Assembly: GCA_002307295.1 (NCBI GenBank)
Contig: DBTY01000045.1
Span: 1-59,460, forward strand
Source of the DNA: Ignavibacteriales bacterium UBA1304
GTDB lineage: Bacteria > Bacteroidota > Ignavibacteria > Ignavibacteriales > Ignavibacteriaceae
Reading direction: 5' to 3'
DNA length: 59,460 bases
Shown here: positions 52,024-59,460 of the stretch, in pieces
Layout: each line of letters begins with the position of its first letter
How positions within the stretch are numbered: the first letter of the stretch is position 1
The notes under the pieces: generated by a model
Told to the model about the DNA's origin: nothing
The model's input: only the letters and a program-made list of their open reading frames with translations
Databases searched by the model: none
Position numbers and translations under genes: made by a program

Positions 52024-52767
52024 TTACATTGCCATTCCGCCGTCGACGGAGATCACCTGCCCGGTGATATAGTCCGACAGTCCAGAGGCCAAAAAAGTAA
52101 CCGTATTTGCTATGTCTTCAGCAGCGCCTGCTTTTTTAAGCGGAACCTGCGATAGTATAGCTTCCTTCTGCTGATCTGTCATTTTATCGGACATATCAGT
52201 TGCAATAAAGCCAGGAGCCACTGCGTTAACATTTACATTTCTAGCGGCAAATTCTTTTGCGGCAGATTTAGTTAAGCCAATTACTCCCGCTTTTGAAGCC
52301 ACGTAATTAACCTGACCAGGGTTGCCGATTATGCCTACTACCGACGCGATATTAATTATCTTTCCGTATCTTTGCGCCATCATAGCCTTAAAAGCAAACT
52401 TTGTATAATTAAACACGCTTTTCAAATTAGCCGCAATAACTTTATCAAAATCGTCTTCAGACATTCTTAAAACCAAATTGTCTTTAGTTATGCCTGCGTT
52501 ATTCACTAAAATATCTAAACCGCCTAAATTTTCCAAAGCAAATTTAACAGTTTTTTCAGCTTCCGAAAACAAAGACGCGTCGGCTTTAATGCCAAGAATT
52601 TTAACTCCGTATTTTTCCGATTCGCCTTCAAGTTCTTTAGCCGCTTCAACTGAATTTGCATAAGTAAACACAACGCTACAGCCGTTCTTTGCAAAGTCCA
52701 AAACAATCGCTTTGCCTATGCCTCTGGATCCCCCTGTAACGATCGCTCTTTTATCTTTTAATAACAT
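52024..52767 (-). CDS. fabG: 3-oxoacyl-ACP reductase
   Basis: 247 aa short-chain dehydrogenase. NADPH site VTGGSRGIGKAI, the NNAGITKDNLVLRMSEDDFD block typical of FabG, catalytic Ser/Tyr/Lys in IASVVGIIGNPGQVNYVASKAG, and the end ITGQVISVDGGMAM. It reduces beta-ketoacyl-ACP. Its start overlaps the stop of the DUF3109 gene by one base, so the two are translationally coupled. Confidence 0.97.
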   Translation of the reverse strand: MLLKDKRAIVTGGSRGIGKAIVLDFAKNGCSVVFTYANSVEAAKELEGESEKYGVKILGIKADASLFSEAEKTVKFALENLGGLDILVNNAGITKDNLVLRMSEDDFDKVIAANLKSVFNYTKFAFKAMMAQRYGKIINIASVVGIIGNPGQVNYVASKAGVIGLTKSAAKEFAARNVNVNAVAPGFIATDMSDKMTDQQKEAILSQVPLKKAGAAEDIANTVTFLASGLSDYITGQVISVDGGMAM

Positions 52768-53348
52768 TATTGTTTCTTTTCGTTATTGTTAAAATATTCT
52801 TCTTTATATTTTTCCAGTTCCTTAAAACCTTCTTCGCCAAGCAGATGAACAAGCTCTTCTTTACAGCTGTCAAAGATAGTCAAACTTTCGTTTGCCTCTT
52901 TATTACAGGTCTTCAATCTGTTCATATGGTCGTCGTCTATCGTTAAAGCTCCTTCATAAATAGTTAAGGGGTATAATATACAATAAATCGGCTTATATAT
53001 CCATTTATGAGCGCCTTCTTCAATAGCTAATTTTTGAAGAGTGCAGAGACCATTTTTATCTAAAAATACGCATTTGCCGTTATGGAGTTCAGTTCCTACA
53101 GCCACGCCCGATTCAAAATCGTCGTCGTCTTCAGGAGCTTCAAACCATTTTTCAACATCCGCAGTCTGGCTTTCGTCCAAACGGGGAATGATCTTGTCTT
53201 TTATGCTCAAGATCAAATCGCGTTCTTTTAGATCTGTATAGACCCCGTAATTACAACACTCGCCCTGGCATTTACATTTAAATTTCTGGGTGAATATTAT
53301 GGGATCAATTTTTAATCCTTTAATTACCTTTTCAAAATCTGAAGGCAT
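52767..53348 (-). CDS. DUF3109 cysteine-rich protein inside the fab cluster
   Basis: 193 aa. Cys clusters (FKCKCQGECCNYGVYTD, GKCVFLDKNGLCTLQKLA, YKPIYCILYPLTI, LKTCNKEA, FDSCKEE) place it in the DUF3109/YkgJ-like group, thought to bind zinc or an iron-sulfur cluster. It overlaps fabD's stop and fabG's start by one base each, so it is a true member of the operon. No reaction is known for the family. A role in a metal-dependent step or sensing in fatty-acid or lipid metabolism would be guesswork. Confidence 0.9.
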   Translation of the reverse strand: MPSDFEKVIKGLKIDPIIFTQKFKCKCQGECCNYGVYTDLKERDLILSIKDKIIPRLDESQTADVEKWFEAPEDDDDFESGVAVGTELHNGKCVFLDKNGLCTLQKLAIEEGAHKWIYKPIYCILYPLTIYEGALTIDDDHMNRLKTCNKEANESLTIFDSCKEELVHLLGEEGFKELEKYKEEYFNNNEKKQ

Positions 53349-54259
53349 TATAAATATTTCTCCAAATCGGTATATTTATCTATTCCGAACGATGCGACAT
53401 TAGGGTTAATCCGTTTAACTAAACCCTGTAAAACTTTTCCGGGACCTATTTCTACAAATTCTTCAATACCGTCGTTAATCATATTAACAATTGTTTCTTC
53501 CCATCTTACAGGGGAAGTTACCTGCTGGTAAAGAAGCGATTTAATTTCATCTTTATTAGTAACCGGCATAGCTATTACATTTGCATAAACAGGAAACTTA
53601 GCGTCGTAAAAATTAGTAACGTTCAGTTCGTTCTGCAATACTTCTTTAGCCGATTCCATTAAAGGAGAGTGAAAAGCGCCGCTTACAACTAACTCTTTTG
53701 CTAATTTAGCTCCGTTTGCTTTGCTGATTTCCATAGCTTTTCTTACGCCTGGAACGCTGCCCGAAATAACAACCTGACCGGGCGAATTAAAATTAGCGCA
53801 TTGAACAATTCCTTCTACAGAAGCTTCCTTACAGGCTTTTTCAACTTTTTCGGAGCTTAGGCCTATAATAGCCGCCATTGTGCCAGGGTTGTCTGTTCCG
53901 GCCTTCTGCATAGCCAAACCGCGCGCTCTTACTAATTTCAAAGCGTCAGAGAACTGAATTGCATTAGCTGCAACCAAAGCTGAATATTCGCCAAGCGAAT
54001 GCCCTGCGGCCGCGCTGGCGTCAATAGTTCTTATAAGCGAAGCTAAAACTACGCTATGAAGAAAGATAGCCGGCTGAGTGTATTCAGTTTGTTTTAATAA
54101 TTCTTCGTCGCCGTTAAATAATATATGAGAAAGATTAATTGACAAAACTTCATCCGCCGTTTTAATCATTTCTTTTGCCTCAACGGAATTATCGTAAAGG
54201 TCTTTTGCCATTCCAACATACTGCGCGCCCTGACCAGGGAACAAAAATGCTCTTTTCAT
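53348..54259 (-). CDS. fabD: Malonyl-CoA:ACP transacylase
   Basis: 303 aa from the ATG at 54259 (MKRAFLFPGQGAQYVGMA). An ATG at 54277 in the same frame would overlap the fabH stop by 16 bases and is less likely. Substrate loop FPGQGAQ, nucleophile Ser in AGHSLGEYSALVAA, Arg in LVRARGLAMQ and His in SGAFHSPLM. It loads malonyl groups on ACP. It begins 2 bases past fabH. Confidence 0.96.
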   Translation of the reverse strand: MKRAFLFPGQGAQYVGMAKDLYDNSVEAKEMIKTADEVLSINLSHILFNGDEELLKQTEYTQPAIFLHSVVLASLIRTIDASAAAGHSLGEYSALVAANAIQFSDALKLVRARGLAMQKAGTDNPGTMAAIIGLSSEKVEKACKEASVEGIVQCANFNSPGQVVISGSVPGVRKAMEISKANGAKLAKELVVSGAFHSPLMESAKEVLQNELNVTNFYDAKFPVYANVIAMPVTNKDEIKSLLYQQVTSPVRWEETIVNMINDGIEEFVEIGPGKVLQGLVKRINPNVASFGIDKYTDLEKYL

Positions 54260-54261
54260 AA

Positions 54262-55266
54262 TTAGTCCATCCCCCATACAATGTACATCGAGCCCCAGGT
54301 ATAGCCTGCGCCAAAAGCCGCAAGAATTATTTTATCCCCTTTCTTTAGCTTTCCATTTCTGGAGTATTCCGTTAAACAAAGCGGAATAGTAGCCGTAGTA
54401 GTATTTCCATATTTATTAATATTTATCATAACTTTTTCTTTTCCAACGCCCATTCTTTTTGCAGTAGCGTCAATTATTCTTAAATTAGCCTGATGAGGCA
54501 CTAAATAGGCCACATCGTCGCTGGTTAAATTATTCTTCTGCATAATTTCATAAGAAACATTTGCCATGCCTGGCACAGCAGCTTTGTAAACCGCTTTGCC
54601 GTCCTGGTAAATATAATGCATTTTTTTATCGACAGTTTCATGCGTAGGAGGATTTAGACTTCCGCCCCCCTTCATGTGAAGGTGTTCTTCGCCGTTGCCG
54701 TCTACTTTAAGGATTGAATCCTGAATGCCTATAGATAAATCTTCAGTCGGCTCCAATAGTACTGCGGCGCTAGCGTCGCCAAAAAGGATACATGTATTTC
54801 TATCAGTGTAATCAGTAATAGAAGTCATTTTATCGGAACCGCAAACAATAACTTTTTTATAAGAACCGGATTCAATTAACGATCTGCCAACCTGAAGAGC
54901 GAATAAAAATCCTGAACAGGCGGCTAAAAGATCAAAACCCCAAGCATTTACAGCTCCAACTTTTCTTTGAACTATGCATGCCGTAGCAGGAAAAAGCATA
55001 TCCGGAGTAGCAGTAGGGATAATAATAACATCAATTTCTTCGGCGGACATGTTTTTAGATTTTAATAAATCCAAAATAGCTTTAGCGGCCATGTCGCTCG
55101 TAGCTCCATTTTCAAGTTTTCTGCGTTCTTTAATCCCGGTTCTTGTTGTAATCCATTCGTCAGACGTATCAATAATACTTTCAAAGTATGCATTATCCAT
55201 CACTTTTTCAGGCACAAACATTCCAACGCCAGTAATAACAGCATTTAATTTTTTATATTCCTGCAT
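54262..55266 (-). CDS. fabH: Beta-ketoacyl-ACP synthase III
   Basis: 334 aa. The start MQEYKKLNAVITGVGMFVPEKVMDN is typical. Active residues: Cys in DLLAACSGFLFAL, His in VPHQANLRII and Asn in YGNTTTATIPL. It begins fatty-acid synthesis by condensing acetyl-CoA or a branched acyl-CoA with malonyl-ACP. Twelve bases separate it from plsX upstream. Confidence 0.97.
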   Translation of the reverse strand: MQEYKKLNAVITGVGMFVPEKVMDNAYFESIIDTSDEWITTRTGIKERRKLENGATSDMAAKAILDLLKSKNMSAEEIDVIIIPTATPDMLFPATACIVQRKVGAVNAWGFDLLAACSGFLFALQVGRSLIESGSYKKVIVCGSDKMTSITDYTDRNTCILFGDASAAVLLEPTEDLSIGIQDSILKVDGNGEEHLHMKGGGSLNPPTHETVDKKMHYIYQDGKAVYKAAVPGMANVSYEIMQKNNLTSDDVAYLVPHQANLRIIDATAKRMGVGKEKVMININKYGNTTTATIPLCLTEYSRNGKLKKGDKIILAAFGAGYTWGSMYIVWGMD

Positions 55267-55278
55267 TTCTATCCTACA

Positions 55279-56313
55279 TTATGAGATATTTGAGTAATTA
55301 CTAAGAGAGTCCTGAATCTTCTGAACAAGCTCTTTATCATACATTTCTTTGGCTCTTAAAACCATATTTTTAACAGCTTTTTGAGAACTGCGACCATGAC
55401 CAATGATACTGATTCCATTAACGCCCAGCAGCGGAACGCCGCCGTGCTCCTGGTAATCAAAATCTTTAAGTATCTCTCGCATGGCTCCCTGTACCAAGCC
55501 TATTTTCAATTTATTCACAAGTCCCTGCCCAGCATACGCTTTGAACTTATCTTTCAAAAACGTAAGAACGCCTTCGCCAAATTTCAAAACGATATTGCCG
55601 ACAAACCCATCGCATATGACGACGTTAACCGTACCTTTAAGAATATCGCCGCCTTCTATGTTCCCCACAAAATTAAGATTAGTTTTTTTTAGCAGCCTGA
55701 ACGCTTCCTGTGTAACGGCGTTGCCTTTGGAATCTTCTTCCCCGACGCTAAGTATGCCAATTTTAGGATTTTCTATTCCATGAATTTCTTTCATAAAAAT
55801 AGAGCCCATTATGGCGTACTCCAAAAGGTGCTGCGGCTTAGAATCAACGCTGGCGCCTGCGTCAAAGATAGAACACTTACCCTGGCTTGTAGGCATAAGA
55901 GAGCCCATAGTAGGGCGCCCAACGCCAGGCAGCCTGCCCATAATCAAAGTAGAGGCCGCCATCATAGCTCCGGTATTGCCCGCGCTTACAAAAGCGTCCG
56001 CTTTTTTTTCTTTAACTAATTTAGCCCCGACTACAATAGATGAGTCCGGCTTGGCTTTTATTGCGGTAGTAGGAGTATCTCCCATACCAATGACCTGAGA
56101 CGCGTTAATAATAAACTTATCATCAAATTGCGCCTCGTTATCCTTGAGGACTTTTTTGATTTCGTCTTCTTTCCCAACAAGATATAATTCGAAAAAATTA
56201 TTTTCTTTAAGAGCTTGTACCGCTCCTAAAACAGCATTCTGAGGGGCAAAGTCGCCCCCCATTGCATCTACAATAATTCTACATTTCGAATTATTAGAAT
56301 CAGAGTTATCCAT
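55279..56313 (-). CDS. plsX: Phosphate acyltransferase
   Basis: 344 aa. Conserved blocks: IIVDAMGGDFAPQNAVLGAVQ, VSAGNTGAMMAAST, FDAGASVDSKPQHLLEYAIMG, FVGNIVLKFGEGV and HGRSSQKAVKNMV. It makes acyl-phosphate from acyl-ACP for phospholipid synthesis. It lies between rpmF (17-base gap) and fabH in the standard order. Confidence 0.97.
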   Translation of the reverse strand: MDNSDSNNSKCRIIVDAMGGDFAPQNAVLGAVQALKENNFFELYLVGKEDEIKKVLKDNEAQFDDKFIINASQVIGMGDTPTTAIKAKPDSSIVVGAKLVKEKKADAFVSAGNTGAMMAASTLIMGRLPGVGRPTMGSLMPTSQGKCSIFDAGASVDSKPQHLLEYAIMGSIFMKEIHGIENPKIGILSVGEEDSKGNAVTQEAFRLLKKTNLNFVGNIEGGDILKGTVNVVICDGFVGNIVLKFGEGVLTFLKDKFKAYAGQGLVNKLKIGLVQGAMREILKDFDYQEHGGVPLLGVNGISIIGHGRSSQKAVKNMVLRAKEMYDKELVQKIQDSLSNYSNIS

Positions 56314-56330
56314 TAATTATAAATTGGATA

Positions 56331-56510
56331 TTAACTTTTTGGTACTAAAACAGAACGACCACTGTAATAGCCGCAAGATGGGCATGCGCGATGTGTTAAC
56401 TTCATTTCCTTACAGTTAGGACAAGTTCCTAACGTAGAAGCTGTAGCCTTATAATGCGTTCTTCTTTTGTCTCTTCTGCTTTTTGACATTCGTTTTTTAG
56501 GATGTGGCAT
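56331..56510 (-). CDS. rpmF: 50S ribosomal protein L32
   Basis: 59 aa: MPHPKKRMSKSRRDKRRTHY at the start and a zinc ribbon with CPNC and CPSC in the second half (GTCPNCKEMKLTHRACPSCG). It was found by reading the minus strand between plsX and the DUF177 gene. The order DUF177-rpmF-plsX is conserved in many bacteria. It is 18 bases downstream of the DUF177 gene. Confidence 0.97.
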   Translation of the reverse strand: MPHPKKRMSKSRRDKRRTHYKATASTLGTCPNCKEMKLTHRACPSCGYYSGRSVLVPKS

Positions 56511-56528
56511 ATTTATTCCGTTATTTTT

Positions 56529-57035
56529 TTAATTATTATTTAATTTATTTTTCAATTCCATCAGAGGCAGCCACCTGGGGTCCGTCTCTTCTTTTACGCA
56601 ACTGCATGCGCTAACGTTTAAGTTTGTTCCGCATTTGTAACATAATCCTTTGCAGTCTTCTTTGCACAACTTTCTCATCGGAATAGACAGCATGGAATAA
56701 TCTAACAGATCCTGCGTTATATCAATTTTTTCTGCGTCAAAAGCCAAGTACTTTAAATTTAAAGAATCAGTCTCTTCTGGTTCCTCTCCAAACATATAAA
56801 TTATCTGATACGACGTATTTATTTCAGTCGTATATTCTTCGCCGCATCTGTCGCAGTCAAACTTAGCCTTCAAAACCAAATCAGAATTAAGCGCTATCTG
56901 ACTATTTGATTTTTGTAAGTCTAAATTTAATAAAAAATTATCAAAAAAAGGCTCTTTAAGACCAATTATTTTTACCGGCTCGTTAAATATAAAATTATTC
57001 GAACCGTCATTTAAATTAGAGATTTTTATTATCAT
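56529..57035 (-). CDS. DUF177 (YceD) protein
   Basis: 168 aa. A Cys pair DCDRCGEEY lies in the middle, and the C-terminus has LCKEDCKGLCYKCGTNLNVSACSC followed by DPRWLPLMELK, the usual ending of the family. YceD-type proteins act in 23S rRNA or large-subunit biogenesis in bacteria and plants. First gene of the cluster; its promoter should lie in the AT-rich region above it. Confidence 0.93.
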   Translation of the reverse strand: MIIKISNLNDGSNNFIFNEPVKIIGLKEPFFDNFLLNLDLQKSNSQIALNSDLVLKAKFDCDRCGEEYTTEINTSYQIIYMFGEEPEETDSLNLKYLAFDAEKIDITQDLLDYSMLSIPMRKLCKEDCKGLCYKCGTNLNVSACSCVKEETDPRWLPLMELKNKLNNN

Positions 57036-57431
57036 ATCAAAAAATAAGTAAAAAGAGCAAAAAACAGGCCAAATATAGATATACTATTCGTTATAGTCAA
57101 TATAAAGATGAAGAAACCGTATTTCAAACTTTGTAATTATCTGTTTTTTGTATAAATATTCATTTATTTATTGTATTTTGTTCTTGTCCTTAGTTAATAT
57201 TCAGGCTACTGAACAATTATAAAATTAAATATTTTACATTTTGACTATATATATTTTTACCTACATAAAAGATTTAACTTTATAATAATATGTAACATAA
57301 TGATACTAATTCTCATTTTATTTAATTTTAAGATCATAATATACTGTTTTTGCGTTGAATTTCTATTAATGATAATGGCGCTTGATTTGCTCAATATATA
57401 AAAAACTTACTCTCATAATTGCTGGAATAAA
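57036..57431. other. AT-rich promoter region of divergent transcription units
   Basis: 396 bases with very high A+T and many TATA-like stretches, but no coding frame and no hairpin. It separates the fab/rpmF cluster (minus) from a membrane protein gene (plus), so promoters for both must lie here. I cannot assign -35/-10 elements. Confidence 0.45.
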
Positions 57432-57857
57432 ATGGAGCTTCTGTCTATCATAGTTGTATTGTTGCTGATTTTCTCGGGAATAATTATTATTGGTCTGACC
57501 GTTTCATTTTTTTTGTACAAGTCAAAAAATAGTCAAACCGATTTATCGAATGATATTGATAACGAAATTAATAATAGCGCCCAACACCATAATTATGCGC
57601 CTGAACAAAACAACTCCTTACAGCAGGCGAATATTTATTATTTAGCTCCGCCGCAAACAGATCATAATTTTATTAAACGGCCTGCTCCTAAAATGCCTGT
57701 AGCAAAAACGCATCGTCCTTCTAACCCTCCTCCTCGTACTCCAAGATTTACCGTAATAAAGGATATTAACCCGGATCCTCTCGATCAACGTTCGGCTTTT
57801 TTTCAAAACTATACAGACAACGACCGAAATAACAATTCGCGCCCATACGGTTCATAG
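57432..57857 (+). CDS. Single-pass membrane protein with unordered Pro/Asn-rich tail
   Basis: 141 aa. One N-terminal helix (LSIIVVLLLIFSGIIIIGLTVSFFLY) is followed by an Asn/Gln-rich region and then a Pro/Arg/Lys-rich tail (FIKRPAPKMPVAKTHRPSNP). No domain is recognised. It may be a bitopic membrane protein with a cytoplasmic, disordered tail. The ATG has no clear ribosome site. Single gene. Confidence 0.6.
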   Translation: MELLSIIVVLLLIFSGIIIIGLTVSFFLYKSKNSQTDLSNDIDNEINNSAQHHNYAPEQNNSLQQANIYYLAPPQTDHNFIKRPAPKMPVAKTHRPSNPPPRTPRFTVIKDINPDPLDQRSAFFQNYTDNDRNNNSRPYGS

Positions 57858-58065
57858 GCTCTATTAACGATTATCTTTTTATTTGTATTGTAGTTTTTCT
57901 CGTTTACAAAACGAAATTGAATATCCGCGCAATTAAACTGAATTATTCATCTGCCGTTATAAAAACCAAAACGCCCCTAATAAAAATATTTTAATTCTAT
58001 TTTATTTTTTCAAAAAAATAAATTATTATACCCCCGTATTTATAAATTTATCAAAGAGGGTTACT

Positions 58066-58731
58066 ATGAAAACACTGCGTTGCAATATTTTGTCGGTAAT
58101 TTTAACGGTGGTATTTTTAAGCGGTTCTCTTTTTGCCGAAGGAGAGGCGGAGGGCGTAAGTCCGGAAATAGCTCTTCAAAGGTTAATGCTGGGGAATAAA
58201 AGATTTGTTAAATCAAAAGTTATTCATCCAAACCAAAACGCTAAACGCCGCGGAGATTTGACAAAAGGGCAGCATCCTTTTGCTATTGTTGTAACCTGCT
58301 CCGATTCCCGCGTTTCTCCCGAAATTTTATTCGATCTTGGACTTGGCGACATATTTGTTATCCGCGTTGCAGGCAACGTTGTAGACGATAACGCTCTTGG
58401 CAGCATAGAATATGCGGCAGAACATCTTGGCTCTAAATTAGTCGTAGTTCTGGGACATTCAAAATGCGGAGCCGTTAGCGCCACAGTTCAGGGAGGCGAA
58501 ATTCCCGGGCATATTAAAAGCATTACCGACGCTATCAAACCTGCCGTCGATAAGGCAAAATCTCAAAGCGGCGACGTTATAGAAAACTCAATTAAAAATA
58601 ATGCAAAACTTGTCGCTGAAAAAATCCGCACATCAAAACCGATTCTTGAAGAATTAATTAAAGAAAATAAATTAATGGTCGCTCCCGCCGAATATGATAT
58701 TTCAACCGGAACAGTGACATTATTAAAATAA
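58066..58731 (+). CDS. Periplasmic beta-type carbonic anhydrase
   Basis: 221 aa. A signal peptide (MKTLRCNILSVILTVVFLSGSLFA) precedes a beta-class carbonic anhydrase: VTCSDSRVSPEILFDLGLGDIFVIRVAGN (first zinc Cys plus the Asp-Arg pair) and VVVLGHSKCGAVSATV (zinc His and Cys). It interconverts CO2 and bicarbonate in the periplasm. AGAGGG lies before the ATG. A damaged tandem copy starts 102 bases downstream. Confidence 0.95.
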   Translation: MKTLRCNILSVILTVVFLSGSLFAEGEAEGVSPEIALQRLMLGNKRFVKSKVIHPNQNAKRRGDLTKGQHPFAIVVTCSDSRVSPEILFDLGLGDIFVIRVAGNVVDDNALGSIEYAAEHLGSKLVVVLGHSKCGAVSATVQGGEIPGHIKSITDAIKPAVDKAKSQSGDVIENSIKNNAKLVAEKIRTSKPILEELIKENKLMVAPAEYDISTGTVTLLK

Positions 58732-58833
58732 AAACAATTGAAATTTATTTGTAGCGCAGTTTAATAACTGCGCATTTTATATTTGTTTGCGCTATTATAC
58801 TGCCGCATTTTTTTACAATGAAGGAAAATTATT

Positions 58834-59460
58834 ATGGAGTTCGTGTGTTACAATGTTGTGTCTGTATTTTCAGCCGTAATATTCCTTGTCAGAAATATTG
58901 ATTAGCGGTAATATTTTAGCCGGAAAGGACGAAGTTAGCCCCGAAGCTGCTCTTCAACGGCTAATGTCGGGCAATAAACGATTTGTTGAATCGAAAGCAA
59001 TAAATCCAAACCAAAGCGCAAAACGCAGAACTGAAGTGGCAAATGAACAGCGCCCTTTTGCAATTATTGTTACCTGTTCAGATTCCCGGGTTGCGCCAGA
59101 AGTATTGTTCGACCTGGGCCTTGGGGATATATTTGTAATCCGCGTTGCGGGCAATATAACAGATGATAACGCGCTTGGCAGTATTGAATTTGCAGCTGAA
59201 CGTCTTGGCTCAAACTTAGTAGTAGTAATGGGACATTCAAAATGCGCCGCTGTCATCGCGGCTGTTCAGGAAGGCGAAATTCCAGGATGTTTTAAAAGCA
59301 TTACCGACGCTATCAAACCTGCCGTCGATATGGCAAAATCTCAAAGCGGCGACATTATAGAAAACTCAATTAAAAACAACGCAAAACTTGTCGCTGAAAA
59401 AATCCGCGCATCAAAACCAATTCTTGAAGAATTAGTTAAACCCAGATTAAGCGTTAGAGA
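58834..59460 (+). pseudogene. Second carbonic anhydrase copy, signal peptide frameshifted, 3' end cut off by window
   Basis: From ATG 58834 the frame follows the signal peptide of the first copy (MEFVCYNVVSVFSAVIFL) up to 58887. An extra 16 bases (58888-58903) then shift the frame and bring a stop. Directly after them, in the +1 frame, SGNILAGKDEVSPEAALQRL continues the alignment. The catalytic part is intact: CSDSRVAPEVLFDLGLGDIF and GHSKCAAV keep all zinc ligands. After LEELVK the sequence departs from copy 1 (PRLSVR) and leaves the window. A non-ATG start just after the insertion could still give a cytoplasmic enzyme. Confidence 0.75.

Overview
The window looks like chromosomal DNA of a moderately AT-rich, Gram-negative member of the Bacteroidota/Ignavibacteriota, most likely an Ignavibacteria-type organism (inference; no rRNA is present to settle it). 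Three secreted proteins end in a type IX secretion (Por) sorting domain with the NYPNPFNP motif and a terminal SGVYF...KMxLxK block. Outer-membrane barrels (Bbp2-like porin, Omp85), a DUF3078 protein and a lipoprotein agree with a diderm cell.

Layout. 1-5.5 kb: tail of a repeat protein, a type IX cargo protein, an AspT/YidE-type exchanger and a lipoprotein. 5.5-11.3 kb: porin, SMR exporter, flotillin floA with a small partner, and a UvrD-family helicase. 11.3-19.1 kb (minus strand): half of a condensation-type acyltransferase, a ferredoxin, a GH26-like secreted glycosidase, a membrane SpoIIE-type phosphatase and an S9 peptidase. 19.1-26.9 kb: Na+/alanine symporter, PspC protein, decayed Y1/REP-type transposase, sthA, marC, a DJ-1-like protein, a duplicated GIY-YIG gene mixed with tRNA-Cys fragments, then intact tRNA-Cys and tRNA-Gly. 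27-33.6 kb: UPF0316, pcm-miaA, a glycosyltransferase and a nucleoside salvage operon (cdd-tdk-nupC-PNP). 33.8-35.6 kb: an AT-rich accessory islet with a membrane TIR protein and two small membrane proteins. 35.8-46.9 kb: MDR oxidoreductase, rsmE, a large type IX cargo protein, DUF3078, Omp85, a CoA-binding protein and gcvP. 47-49.5 kb: a second accessory stretch with an orphan RelB/DinJ antitoxin, a HEPN-like protein, a Pro/Lys-rich secreted protein and a 174-bp tandem repeat. 49.6-57 kb (minus strand): the classical yceD-rpmF-plsX-fabH-fabD-DUF3109-fabG-acpP-fabF-rnc cluster. 57.4-59.46 kb: a membrane protein and two tandem beta-carbonic anhydrases, the second damaged and running off the window.

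How the genes work together. The fab cluster supplies fatty acids and links them to ribosome production (rpmF, rnc). The cdd-tdk-nupC-PNP operon imports and salvages nucleosides. The SpoIIE phosphatase/GH26 pair suggests regulated polysaccharide use. Best candidates for undescribed biology: the TIR plus small-membrane-protein module (33.8-34.9 kb), the HEPN protein beside an orphan antitoxin (47.1-48.3 kb), the GIY-YIG/tRNA-Cys duplication (26.0-26.7 kb), the three-hairpin tandem repeat (49.1-49.5 kb), and the half condensation protein next to a ferredoxin with an Asp at a cluster-ligand position (11.3-12.3 kb). All functional roles are inferred from sequence motifs read by eye; no database search was run.
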